This document shows positions 49,259 through 58,414 of a DNA stretch of 64,000 nucleotides, piece after piece. Both the position numbers and the translations under genes were made by a program. The stretch covers positions 1 through 64,000 of the forward strand of contig FMXS01000016.1 in assembly GCA_900104495.1 (NCBI GenBank), read 5' to 3'. The first letter of the stretch is position 1, and each line of letters opens with the position of its first letter. The DNA comes from Ruminococcaceae bacterium FB2012. GTDB taxonomy: Bacteria; Bacillota; Clostridia; Oscillospirales; Ruminococcaceae. Under the pieces are notes generated by a model that was not told the DNA's origin, did not search any database, and saw only the letters and a list, made by a program, of their open reading frames with translations.

Positions 49259-51490
49259 TCAGAGCTCGTAGCCGTCGGGGGTGATGTAGGTCAGTCCCAG
49301 CTGATACATCCGCTCATATATCTCCTTGACCTGTTTTTCAAGCTGTTTGCCCTGCTCGATCATTTGGTCCGCACCGCATTCGGTGACGGCGCCGTTGAGT
49401 TTGAGACGGTAGACCGTCCCGGAGGCTCCGAGGGCCGCCAGTTCGCCCTTGCCGTCAAAGGACAGCCCTATGACTTCTTCGGGGATCTCACGGCTGACAT
49501 ACAGCATATCGAGATCCTTGGCGCTCCACACTCTGACCGCGCCGTCCGGGTAGCCGTAGGCAGCATATTCCCCGTCGGGAGAAACGCAGACAGAGGAACT
49601 GGAATAGCTGCTGTTCTTCGCAGGGACCAGCTTGTTCATCTTGCCGTTGTTCAGATCGGTCCGGGAGCAGCCGACGACCGTCCCGCCGCCCTTGTTGGCC
49701 GAGAACAGAAACCCGTATTTCTCCGAGACCGCCAGCTGCTTCGACGGGGTGCAGAAGCCGCTTGTCACCGCCTCGAGATCCTTTGCCCGCAGGCTGCCGT
49801 CAAAGACGTTAACATTGCCGTTTGAGTCGGCGGTCACATATCCGTCCTTAAAGGGGCAGACCGAAAAGCCCTGTCCCTTGCCGGGCTCGGAGACTTCTGT
49901 GCTGCCGGTGCTGATGTCCGCAATGATGACTCCCGCGTCCGCAAAGGACACCGCCGCCAGCTTCGTCCCCGAGGGGTCAAAGCATATACCGCAGATGTCC
50001 GCAGGGAAGGTCAGCTCTTTTACGATCCTGCCTTCCTTCACAGATATAACCGCCGCCTTGCTTTCTGTCTTTGATGTCACGGCGGCAAGCTGTCCGTCGG
50101 GGGAAACTGCGGTAAAACGCGGGTCGGGGGCATTTCCTTCCCAGTGTATCACAGTTTCGGTGTTGTCCGCATTGATGACGATGTCGTTTCCGTCGGTGCA
50201 GACTGCGATGTCCCCGTTTTCCGTACAGCGCAGAGTACCGTCGCTGAAGCTGCGGCTGCTTTTAGGACGCTTGACCGAAGAGATGTCATAGACCAGCGCA
50301 TTGCCTCCGGCAGTGAACAGATAAACCTTGTCCTGCCCGAACCTGATGTCGGTGATCTCTTCGTGGTTATACATCAGCTCGATGCAGCCGGAGCCGGCAC
50401 CGGGCAGCATAACAAAGGCTTTTTCATCTGCCGCCGCCGCCAGCACTGTATCGCTTTCGTCAAAGCAGTGTACGGTATGCTTCTGCGGAAGAGCGTAGCT
50501 CCTGCGCAGGCCGTTCTGCTTGTCGGTGACGGTCATAACGCTGCTTGTCTCGCTGTCAGCAATCTCAAAGCGGTCGCTTTCGCGGTGTCCTTCGCTGCCG
50601 GAGAGAAGCTCCCCGACTTTGTCCCCTGCCGGGATGAAATCCTGCGGGTAGATGCCTGCCGCCAGTTCGGAGAGCAGTCTCATCCTGGCGGTGTTGGCGG
50701 ATACGCCGTCAAAAGTCATCAGCGACATTGCGCTGATGGGGTCGCTTTCGGCGTTCTCTTCCGCGATAGCCATAACTGACCCCTGCCTTGCAGTGTCATC
50801 CGATACTGCGGAATACCGCGCGAAGTAAAATAATCCAAAAACAATGGTGAAAACCAGTGCCGCGGCGGTCACTCTTGTCAGTACTTTTCTTACGAAATCG
50901 GAGATGACCCTCCGTTTTACGAGACCGATATATCTGAAAATGTTTTCTCTTATTTCGGGCTTGAATTCGGCGGTCTTGTTATCTTCAAAGTATTCCCGGC
51001 TTTCCTTTAGGACCGTCAGCTTGCCGAAGGTTTTCAGAGAGTCAGCGACGTTCGGCAGCAAAATTATCGGGGAGCGCTTGTTCAAAAGCTGAAAGGCCCC
51101 GGAAAGCGCCCAGGTATGCATCTGGATCAGATCTTCTCCCACTTTGGAAATATCGCTTATGATCTTGTCGGCAGCCTTCTGTCTGCCTAAGTTATCCTGT
51201 ATCTCGGCAGCGGGGATCACAGTCGTGAACAGGCCTGTTTCTTCTATCAGAAACCATTCATCCTTGCAGACGTGGGATTTGTACCATTCCGGCGAGGTGA
51301 TGATGACCGCAGCCGAAGCAGTGAAGATCGCTTCCTTGATGACCTCGAACCATTTCAGCGAATAGGGGATGCCGAATCCCTTGCCGGAGATGTCCTGCCA
51401 GACGGTGAGACCTCTCTCCCGCAGCACTTCCGCAAGCGCGGTGACGCTTTCCTGATATTTTCTCGAATAGGATATAAAAATGTGATCCAC
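49259..51490 (-). CDS. TIR domain / transmembrane / beta-propeller protein
   Basis: A 743-residue protein. The TIR domain (about 1-135) begins MDHIFISYSRK and has GLTVWQDISGKGFG, then LKWFEVIKEAI, where E49 is placed like the catalytic Glu of NADase TIR domains, and SPEWYKSHVCKDEW. A transmembrane helix lies at about 207-225. The rest (about 290-710) is a WD40-type propeller with repeats such as FTAVSPDGQLAAVTS and GAVRVWSAKD, ending in a coiled segment. The GTG start at 51490 follows AGGTGGG and lies one base after the upstream stop. Expected: TIR inside, propeller outside. NAD cleavage or signalling by assembly is inference. Confidence 0.85.
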   Translation of the reverse strand: MDHIFISYSRKYQESVTALAEVLRERGLTVWQDISGKGFGIPYSLKWFEVIKEAIFTASAAVIITSPEWYKSHVCKDEWFLIEETGLFTTVIPAAEIQDNLGRQKAADKIISDISKVGEDLIQMHTWALSGAFQLLNKRSPIILLPNVADSLKTFGKLTVLKESREYFEDNKTAEFKPEIRENIFRYIGLVKRRVISDFVRKVLTRVTAAALVFTIVFGLFYFARYSAVSDDTARQGSVMAIAEENAESDPISAMSLMTFDGVSANTARMRLLSELAAGIYPQDFIPAGDKVGELLSGSEGHRESDRFEIADSETSSVMTVTDKQNGLRRSYALPQKHTVHCFDESDTVLAAAADEKAFVMLPGAGSGCIELMYNHEEITDIRFGQDKVYLFTAGGNALVYDISSVKRPKSSRSFSDGTLRCTENGDIAVCTDGNDIVINADNTETVIHWEGNAPDPRFTAVSPDGQLAAVTSKTESKAAVISVKEGRIVKELTFPADICGICFDPSGTKLAAVSFADAGVIIADISTGSTEVSEPGKGQGFSVCPFKDGYVTADSNGNVNVFDGSLRAKDLEAVTSGFCTPSKQLAVSEKYGFLFSANKGGGTVVGCSRTDLNNGKMNKLVPAKNSSYSSSSVCVSPDGEYAAYGYPDGAVRVWSAKDLDMLYVSREIPEEVIGLSFDGKGELAALGASGTVYRLKLNGAVTECGADQMIEQGKQLEKQVKEIYERMYQLGLTYITPDGYEL

Positions 51491-51491
51491 T

Positions 51492-53837
51492 TTATTCCCA
51501 CCTCTCTCCGCTGCTGTAAGGAAGCACCCGGGCTCCTGTGGCATCCAGCACCTTCTGCGATACCACGTCCCTGATACTGTCCTCAAAGGACATTTTCAGC
51601 TTGTTTTTCACGGCCTCATACATACCGTTCCAGGTCAGTGTGGAGAAACCCTTCCGGGCTCTGAAACAGGTCCCTGCGCTGTCTTGAATAATGTAACATT
51701 CATCGGTGCTGTAGATCTTTGTTATGGGCAGATGCGAAGCCGCACGGGTGCAGGATGTCATAGTGCAGGAGCCGTTCTCGTAGAAATAAAGTTCACAGAA
51801 GGTCCCGTCCTCCGCACCGAGGAGCAGAACGCTGCCGTCCTCGGTGATGTCCGTAACGGTGGGCCTGCCGCTGAAAGAGAAAATACTGTCGGAGTAATAG
51901 CCGTAATGTGCATATTCCTCCGGAAAGCTCCCCATCTGGGCGTCACCTATAAAGTACCGCGAGGAAGGATCAAGCAGGACCTTATTGATGCTGTTATTGA
52001 CGTAAAGGTCCAGTATCACCAGATATTCGTCGGAGATCTTTGCCGATCTGACGGTCCCCTGAGAAGCCGCAGAGGTCTGATCGCTGACCTTCACGCCCTC
52101 TCCCGAAGGGACTTCTGCGGGCAGCAGAGCCTTTACATCCTCGGAGTAGAAACAGTTGTTGGAGTCCAGCATCACCGTCGTCCCGCGGGAAGAGACCTTG
52201 AAGGGGGCGGCGGCCTCATTCAGCACCTTCCCCAGGTCGGCCCCGATGACGGTGTCGTAGATGTGGCTGCCCGTATCTCTGTTGTAGCAAAGCACGGTCC
52301 TGTCGTTTATTATGCAAAGCCTTTCCGCTTTCCGAAGGGTGATGCCCGTCCTTTCGGGACGGCTCTCTCCCGCCTTCAGCAGGCACAGACAGCCGCTTTC
52401 GTCGATTACCGCCAGCCTGCCGTCCTTCATATCAGCAGCTTTGACGCTCCCGGTCTTCACATCCGTGACGGTCTTGTTTTCAAGGCTTCCGCCGTTTATC
52501 TTCGCGGTGACAGCCTGTCCGTTTTCCGTGAAGGCGGCCGTGACTGTCTGACCGCTGACCTCAAAGCAGAGCAGCTCCTCAAAGCTGTTCTCGGACACCT
52601 GCCGGACGGAGCCGCCCTCCGCCGTGAAGCACATTATCCGTGTCCCGTCGGAGACAGCGATAAAGCTCTCCCCGCATTTCATTGACAGCGTTTTCGTGAA
52701 GGGAATGTCGAATCGGTCGTCGCTTCTGGTCCAGCCCTTTTCCCCTCGGATGTAGATATAGCCCTCGGTGTCCGACGCCGCGACGAAGTTTTCGCTGCTG
52801 TCTGCGGCGATAGCCGACAGCGGCCGGGAGGACACCGCTTCGTCCTCAGTCTTTTCACCCGTAAGATTATCCCAAAGGGCCGCGTGACCGTTTCCGAGAG
52901 CCGTCCGGATGTGTCTTTCATCCGCGCACAGATATGCGTCGTTCAGCGCCCATTTGTAATTTATCCCCACGGGGGTGTTCTGCCAGTTCATATCAAGGTA
53001 TTTTACCAGCTTGTCGTAGTAATATTTGCTCAGCTCTATCTTCACAAAGGGATTGGTGATGCCCTCCAGCATTTTCATTGCCTGAACGGGAGCAAGTTCC
53101 TCCGTGGATTCCACGGAGACTACAGCGGCAGCATATTTCGAGCGGGTCAGAAACGGCAGCACCACCGCCAGCATAACGATAACGCCTGCGGCCAGCAGTC
53201 CCAGAACGCCTATCTTCAGACCGCGCAGGAATTTTCTGAAAGCCAGATGCCTCGCGTATCTGCCCGACTCCGAAAGATAGTCGGAGATGTCGTCAAGCTG
53301 ACTGCGGAGGCCTTCGTCATCCTCGCTGAGACGTGCCTCTTCTATTATTTTCCGATGACTCTTTATCTGTTTGCGGCTGCTCAGAAGGAAAGCGCTGGAG
53401 CGGTCGGTCATCTTCCAGGACTCTGCCGCCCGTAACAGACTGCTTTTTATCTCGTAAAGCTTGTTGTCCTGGGCGAGGGAGCCTGCGATCTTTTTTACGG
53501 CGCCGTCGCTGTTTCCGATAAAGTTGATCTCAATGATCCGTTTGGGGATCCGCTCGTATATTTCACGGTCGTTTCCCAGGCCGAGAGATACGGGTATAAG
53601 TCTGATACCCGCATCGAGAGCGTCGATCTCCTTTTTCCACTTCTCGTCGTCTATCGCCTGTAATGATATTATCACCACCGCCGAGTCCTCGAAGATACCC
53701 TTGTCCGAGGAAAACGTGAGGTCTTTGTTATCATCGTCAGAGTTATACGTCCCGAACTGCTGAGACAGCTCGCCGGCTATCCGGCTTGCTGTTTCCCTGT
53801 CGTTCTCCGAGAAAACGAAACGTACAGTTTTCATCAT
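51492..53837 (-). CDS. Degenerate TIR-like / transmembrane / beta-propeller protein, first gene of the TIR operon
   Basis: A 781-residue protein with the same order as its partner. The N-terminus (about 3-120) looks TIR-like (TVRFVFSENDRETASRIAGEL, FEDSAVVIISLQAI, DAGIRLIPVSLG) but lacks the WxxE-type helix, so it is probably not catalytic. Residues about 136-170 (ESWKMTDRSSAFLLSSRKQI) resemble the linker seen after TIR domains in bacterial TIR-WD40 proteins. A transmembrane helix is at about 209-230; repeated beta-strand segments (about 290-740) form a likely propeller. It starts at 53837 with GGCGGTGA upstream and is followed by the second gene with a one-base gap. Confidence 0.8.
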   Translation of the reverse strand: MMKTVRFVFSENDRETASRIAGELSQQFGTYNSDDDNKDLTFSSDKGIFEDSAVVIISLQAIDDEKWKKEIDALDAGIRLIPVSLGLGNDREIYERIPKRIIEINFIGNSDGAVKKIAGSLAQDNKLYEIKSSLLRAAESWKMTDRSSAFLLSSRKQIKSHRKIIEEARLSEDDEGLRSQLDDISDYLSESGRYARHLAFRKFLRGLKIGVLGLLAAGVIVMLAVVLPFLTRSKYAAAVVSVESTEELAPVQAMKMLEGITNPFVKIELSKYYYDKLVKYLDMNWQNTPVGINYKWALNDAYLCADERHIRTALGNGHAALWDNLTGEKTEDEAVSSRPLSAIAADSSENFVAASDTEGYIYIRGEKGWTRSDDRFDIPFTKTLSMKCGESFIAVSDGTRIMCFTAEGGSVRQVSENSFEELLCFEVSGQTVTAAFTENGQAVTAKINGGSLENKTVTDVKTGSVKAADMKDGRLAVIDESGCLCLLKAGESRPERTGITLRKAERLCIINDRTVLCYNRDTGSHIYDTVIGADLGKVLNEAAAPFKVSSRGTTVMLDSNNCFYSEDVKALLPAEVPSGEGVKVSDQTSAASQGTVRSAKISDEYLVILDLYVNNSINKVLLDPSSRYFIGDAQMGSFPEEYAHYGYYSDSIFSFSGRPTVTDITEDGSVLLLGAEDGTFCELYFYENGSCTMTSCTRAASHLPITKIYSTDECYIIQDSAGTCFRARKGFSTLTWNGMYEAVKNKLKMSFEDSIRDVVSQKVLDATGARVLPYSSGERWE

Positions 53838-53935
53838 TTTATACTGTCACCGCCTAATTGATTTTATACCCGGATCAAAAACCGCAAAGCTGAGGTCCTG
53901 ACTTTGCGAGACTCGCCGAAAAAGGCTTTGTTCAT

Positions 53936-53964
53936 ATTATACCACCGCCTCAGAATGATGTCAA
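53936..53964 (-). promoter_or_regulatory. Consensus sigma-A promoter for the TIR operon
   Basis: Minus strand: TTGACA at 53959-53964, 17-nt spacer, TATAAT at 53936-53941. The leader is about 90 nt. Confidence 0.9.
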
Positions 53965-54198
53965 TGACAGGAGAACAGTTTTGAGAGGTCAGAATTGAGC
54001 TCCTGCTATTGATACGAGAGCTATGTGCAGGATGCATAATCATCAAGGCAAAAAACGTTTTCGGTTTGTTAATGTTTATTTGTAACGTTTCCCGTTCTTA
54101 AACGTCTAACCAATGTAAGCGGGGAAAAAACGGAACTTGATCGTTTGAAAAATCCCTCTCAGAAAAAACAAGATTTAAGGACTTGTTAATAACTTCCG

Positions 54199-54207
54199 TG
54201 ATATAAT
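54199..54207 (+). promoter_or_regulatory. Extended -10 promoter for the ABC exporter
   Basis: TGATATAAT at 54199-54207 is an extended -10 element; no good -35 lies at the usual distance, which suggests activator dependence. Confidence 0.5.
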
Positions 54208-54303
54208 ACGGTCAAACAAGCAAAGTTAACGGAAGCAAATGAAAAAAGACAGAACAAAAGAACGGAAAGCAAACGGAACAAAACAACAAAGGAGGAGAGT
54301 ATT

Positions 54304-56778
54304 TTGGGAGTATTTTTAAGGTATATTTCCAAGAATATGCTTGAAAGGAAGGGAAGGCTGTTCCTGCTGATCTTTTCCATAGCGATAAGCACGGCCCTGC
54401 TGGTGCTGAGCCTCGGAATGATCGACGCTTTTATGGACAGCTTCACCCAGCCGGCAAAGATCGCGGCGGAGGGACAGGAGATCTCGATCCATTCCAACAC
54501 AGCCGAAACGTTTTTCTCGCCGGAGGACATCAACATGGCCGGCATCGAGAACCTCACCGGAGAGCTTAGGCTCACGGGCGTCATCAACGAGAACGACGAG
54601 GTCAGATACGTTACCCTTGCGGGCCGCAAGAGCTTTGACCTTAAAATGACCGAGGGCGTTTTCGATACCGCGGACGCCGGGAACGTGGTGGTCTCCGACC
54701 GTATCGCCAAGGAGTACGGACTTGAAGTCGGCGGCACCCTTACAGTTGCTATCGGCGGCGAAAAGACCGGGCTTAAAATTACCGGCATCGCCTCCAACGA
54801 CGGACTGTTCTACGCCGATCAGACAAAGCAGTTCTCCGCAGTCGTTCCTTATGAATATATGAACAGTCTCCTTGACGCCGGCGGGAAGTACAACTACGTC
54901 ACCGCTAAGAACGCCGACGACAGCATCAAGCTGAAAGATGCGGTGGAGAAGTTCAACGAGTCCAACGACAAGGTCAAGGCTTCCGTGCTTATCGACGAAA
55001 GCACCGAGGGTACCGAATCTATCACAATGGGCCTCTACGGTATGCTGGGACTTGTCTGCATCGTCTGCGTAATCATAATCTGCGGGGCCTTCAAGCTGAT
55101 AATCACCGAAAGGCTCCCGGTCATCGGCACATTTATGAGCCAGGGTGCCACACGGAAGAAAGTGGAGCATATCCTTCTCGCCGAAGCCGCCCTTTATGCG
55201 GCGGTGGGCTCCGTATTCGGAGTTCTCTTCGGAGAACTGGGACTGGCGTTCCTCACCAGGATGCTTGCCCCACTGAAGGATTACGGCATCTATCCTCCGC
55301 TGAACATAAACCCGGTACATATCGCAATAGCCGTGGCCTTCGCCCTGCTGCTTTCGGTAGGCTCCGCATGGCTGCCGGCCCGGAGCATCAGAAAGCTCCA
55401 TGTCAAGGACGTCATCCTTGACCGCACCGAGCAGACCCACAAGAAGGGTACGGTAAGATTCATCGCCGGCTGCGCGCTGCTGGCCTTCTCAATAGCGGGA
55501 GCCTTCATCGACGCCGAATGGGCCAAGAACCTCAGCGCTCTGCTGTTCCTCTGCGCCTTCCTCGGACTGGCAATGATGTCGAGAAAGTTCATCAAGCTCA
55601 TTGCCGGAAAGCTCTCGAACCTGTTCCGCGGGAACACCACCCTGTTCCTGGCTATGAACAACATCAAAAGCTCCAAGCTGCTGCGCGGAAACATCACCCT
55701 GCTGGTGATCTCGCTGGCTTCGGTATTAGCCATAGTTTCCGTGGGCGCGTCAATGAAGACGATGGTGGTGGACGCCTATGGGGAAATGAACGCCGATTTC
55801 AGCGTGTTCAGCATAATCCCCAGCGGCTCCGGAAAAAGCGCCACCGACACCATGATCGAAAAGCTCTCGGCAGTAGAGGGCATCGACAGTTCCTCCATAA
55901 CCGTGGAGTACGACGCAATGTCACAGGTCAACGATTACAGTTTCAGGATCATCGCTTCCGACCCCGTAAAGTATCAGGAGTATATGCTGTACTTCGACTT
56001 TGAAAACAACAAGGATTACCAAACATACACCAACGATACCGACAGGGGAGTTATGGTGAGCAGCACCGTCCTGAGAAACATCGGCAAGAAGCCCGGCGAC
56101 AGCATTGAGATCGACATCGGCGGAAAGAAAGCGAACTTCAATATCATCGGCGAGTACGACGGCAAGGTCTACTACAGCGGCAGGACCCTGCTGATGAAGC
56201 CTGACGATCTTATGAATATCTACAACGTCAAGGAAGCAGATTCCGTCTACTTCCGGCTGGAAAAAGGCGCCGTTCCCGAGACCGTGGAGGCAAGCTTCAA
56301 AAAGATCATTGCAGAGCTTGGTTCGATCTACTACTCCAGAGATGAGCTTATGCAGATGAACGTGGATTCCAACCAGATGATAATCGACATCCTTTCGATC
56401 TTCTCCTACCTGGCTCTGATGATAACCGCAATAGGCATCCTCAACAACATCTCTATCAGCTTCCAGCAGAGGAGAAAGGAATTCGCGGTTATGACCTCGG
56501 TGGGAATGAACAAGTCCAAGAGAAAGAACCTCGTCCTCACAGAAAGCATGACCGGCGTGATATGGAGCATTGCAGCGGCGGTGCCCTTCACATTAATGGT
56601 CAACGCGATCATGGCAAAGCTGTTCCAGTTCGTGGAACTGCCTATGGACATTGAATTTGCCTGGTCCTCGGTGCCTGTATTCGGCCTTGTGACCGCAGCG
56701 GTGGTATTCATCGCAACACTTTCCACCATGAAGAAGAGCAAGAAGCTCAACGTAGTGGCCGAGCTCAAATACGAATAA
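54304..56778 (+). CDS. FtsX-type ABC transporter permease
   Basis: An 824-residue membrane protein with two FtsX modules. Helices lie at about 17-40, then three near 250-345, one pair near 380-440, and three at 690-815; two large extracytoplasmic domains (about 45-240 and 480-680) lie between. The end NVVAELKYE is the family tail. The start is the TTG at 54304 with AAAGGAGGAG upstream. The ATPase gene follows 29 nt later. It resembles the permease at 543-3008 in length and ends. The exported substrate is unknown. Confidence 0.9.
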   Translation: MGVFLRYISKNMLERKGRLFLLIFSIAISTALLVLSLGMIDAFMDSFTQPAKIAAEGQEISIHSNTAETFFSPEDINMAGIENLTGELRLTGVINENDEVRYVTLAGRKSFDLKMTEGVFDTADAGNVVVSDRIAKEYGLEVGGTLTVAIGGEKTGLKITGIASNDGLFYADQTKQFSAVVPYEYMNSLLDAGGKYNYVTAKNADDSIKLKDAVEKFNESNDKVKASVLIDESTEGTESITMGLYGMLGLVCIVCVIIICGAFKLIITERLPVIGTFMSQGATRKKVEHILLAEAALYAAVGSVFGVLFGELGLAFLTRMLAPLKDYGIYPPLNINPVHIAIAVAFALLLSVGSAWLPARSIRKLHVKDVILDRTEQTHKKGTVRFIAGCALLAFSIAGAFIDAEWAKNLSALLFLCAFLGLAMMSRKFIKLIAGKLSNLFRGNTTLFLAMNNIKSSKLLRGNITLLVISLASVLAIVSVGASMKTMVVDAYGEMNADFSVFSIIPSGSGKSATDTMIEKLSAVEGIDSSSITVEYDAMSQVNDYSFRIIASDPVKYQEYMLYFDFENNKDYQTYTNDTDRGVMVSSTVLRNIGKKPGDSIEIDIGGKKANFNIIGEYDGKVYYSGRTLLMKPDDLMNIYNVKEADSVYFRLEKGAVPETVEASFKKIIAELGSIYYSRDELMQMNVDSNQMIIDILSIFSYLALMITAIGILNNISISFQQRRKEFAVMTSVGMNKSKRKNLVLTESMTGVIWSIAAAVPFTLMVNAIMAKLFQFVELPMDIEFAWSSVPVFGLVTAAVVFIATLSTMKKSKKLNVVAELKYE

Positions 56779-56807
56779 AAACAACTAATAAATCGGAGGT
56801 AATCACA

Positions 56808-57554
56808 ATGAACATTATCGAAGTAAAGAACGTATACAGATCTTTTCAGAACGGCAAGGAGACCGCAGAGGTCCTGAAGGATATTGACCTGACAGTTGAA
56901 GAAGGGGAGTTCGTCTCTATCATGGGACCCTCCGGCGGAGGAAAGTCCACTCTGCTTTATCTTCTCGGCGGACTGGATATGCCCACCTCGGGAACCGTGT
57001 CCATCGCGGGCCGCGATCTCAGCAAACTCAGCGACAAGGAGCTTTGCCGTATGCGCAGCGAGGAGCTGGGCTTCGTGTTCCAGTTCTACAATCTGGTGCC
57101 GAACCTCAATGTTGAGGACAACATCTGCCTGCCTCTGATGATCGCAGGCAAAAAGAGGAGCGAGTACAAGGAGAAGCTGGACGAGGTGCTGGAGATCATC
57201 GGCATGACCGACAAGAGAAAGCTGACTCCCCGGGAGCTTTCCGGCGGTCAGCAGCAGAGAGTTGCTATCGCAAGGGCGCTGGTGTTCGGTCCCAAGGTGC
57301 TGTTTCTGGACGAGCCTATCGGCAACCTGGACTCCAAGACCGGCTTGAAGATCATGGAGCTTTTCCGTGAGATCAATCAGAAATACGGCATGACGATCGT
57401 TCAGGTGACCCACTCCGAAGCCTCTGCCCAGTACGGCACCAAGCTGGTCAGACTGGTGGACGGCCAGATCGTTTCCCAGGAGCTTATCGCCGTTTCGGAG
57501 TCTCTCCCCCGCATAACAGATATAGCAAACATCGGCAAGAGCGTGAATTTCTGA
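56808..57554 (+). CDS. ABC transporter ATP-binding protein (LolD/MacB type)
   Basis: A complete 248-residue ATPase. Walker A is GPSGGGKST, the Q-loop VFQFYNLVPNL, the signature LSGGQQQRVAIARAL, Walker B VLFLDEPIGNLDSKTG and the switch His in VTHSE. It pairs with the permease just upstream, in the reverse gene order to the exporter at 1-3008. The C-terminal 20 residues past QIVSQEL are extra. The start has CGGAGG. Confidence 0.95.
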   Translation: MNIIEVKNVYRSFQNGKETAEVLKDIDLTVEEGEFVSIMGPSGGGKSTLLYLLGGLDMPTSGTVSIAGRDLSKLSDKELCRMRSEELGFVFQFYNLVPNLNVEDNICLPLMIAGKKRSEYKEKLDEVLEIIGMTDKRKLTPRELSGGQQQRVAIARALVFGPKVLFLDEPIGNLDSKTGLKIMELFREINQKYGMTIVQVTHSEASAQYGTKLVRLVDGQIVSQELIAVSESLPRITDIANIGKSVNF

Positions 57555-57574
57555 TCCGATAATGAATAAAAGCA

Positions 57575-57607
57575 CCCGCATCGGTGAACCGGTGCGGGCG
57601 TTTTTTT
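57575..57607 (+). terminator. Intrinsic terminator after the ABC exporter
   Basis: A 10-bp stem (57575-57584 with 57589-57598, one G-T pair), TGAA loop and seven T. Confidence 0.92.
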
Positions 57608-57621
57608 CGCTATGCGCTCTG

Positions 57622-58371
57622 TCATCCCAGAGCATTTTTCAGACTTTCGGGAATGCCCCTCGGCCCCCGGACGGCGAAGATGCCGAACTCCGTTCCGAGA
57701 CGGCTGAAGGTGAACTCTTCCGGCGGGTAGCGCTTTTGGAGCTTTATGGTCATCAGCGCCTTGATCGTGAGGCCGTCGCGGTGAAAATCGTAGGGAATAT
57801 CCGTGGCGGTGACAAGGCACTTGTAAAGGATTGCCGACACCGGCGCTCCCACATAGAGATAGACCGTGTCGCCCTCCCTGATGCCGGCGCCCTGCTTCCA
57901 TTCGATAGTGTCGGTGCCGTCGAAGGCGCGGACAATGTCGTAGTATTTCGGGTTGGAGGGGATCAGCCAGTCCTTGGGCGGGCGAAGCTCCTGCTTCTTT
58001 TTCTTTGAAGCCGTCACCGCAAAGCTGAGGTCGATAAGCCCCTTGATATCGTCAAAGGGAACAGTCCCGTCCAGCAATATCGAGATCCAGTACCCCCGTG
58101 CGATGTGGTAGCCGTAATAATAGCCCTCCTGCCCCACCAGCATATCCCGCAGGAGCAGATCGTCCAGCTTTACGTTGAGAACGTCCGCCTTGCCGCTCCT
58201 GTTTCTGTCCAGCTTTTCAAGGGAAACGCTCATAACTATGCCGAACCACTTGCGGTTGTCCGGGTGGCGGAACACGGCGGAACCCGGTGAGCTCGCCCAA
58301 AGGTATTCCGGTTTGGCCTTGTATTTTTCCGCGACGTATCCGTACACATCCCCGCGGAGAGAATTTTTCAT
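57622..58371 (-). CDS. MmcQ/YjbR-type protein fused to a PUA/EVE-like domain
   Basis: A 249-residue soluble protein. The N-terminal half (about 1-115) is YjbR/MmcQ-like: KPEYLWASSPGSAVFRHPDN, KWFGIVMSV, LDDLLLRD and GYWISILLDGTVPFDDI. The C-terminal half (about 125-249) has WLIPSNPKYYDIVRAF, a GIREGDTVYLYVGAPVSAIL core and late basic strands, which resembles EVE/PUA-like domains that bind modified bases. Nucleic-acid binding is inference. The ATG at 58371 has AAAGGAG. It follows the HAD lipoprotein gene by 43 nt in the same direction. Confidence 0.8.
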   Translation of the reverse strand: MKNSLRGDVYGYVAEKYKAKPEYLWASSPGSAVFRHPDNRKWFGIVMSVSLEKLDRNRSGKADVLNVKLDDLLLRDMLVGQEGYYYGYHIARGYWISILLDGTVPFDDIKGLIDLSFAVTASKKKKQELRPPKDWLIPSNPKYYDIVRAFDGTDTIEWKQGAGIREGDTVYLYVGAPVSAILYKCLVTATDIPYDFHRDGLTIKALMTIKLQKRYPPEEFTFSRLGTEFGIFAVRGPRGIPESLKNALG

Positions 58372-58414
58372 ATGCAGTTTCTCCTTTCGCCGGACGACAT
58401 TAAAGCTAACGCCG

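Larger units (their letters stand above)
53838..54303. other. Divergent intergenic region between the TIR operon and the ABC exporter
   Basis: It contains the TIR promoter, a CGCAAAG/CTTTGCG hairpin in the TIR leader (53881-53909), and AT-rich sequence with several AACGTTT-like sites (54050-54110) ahead of the exporter. No gene is visible. Confidence 0.6.
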
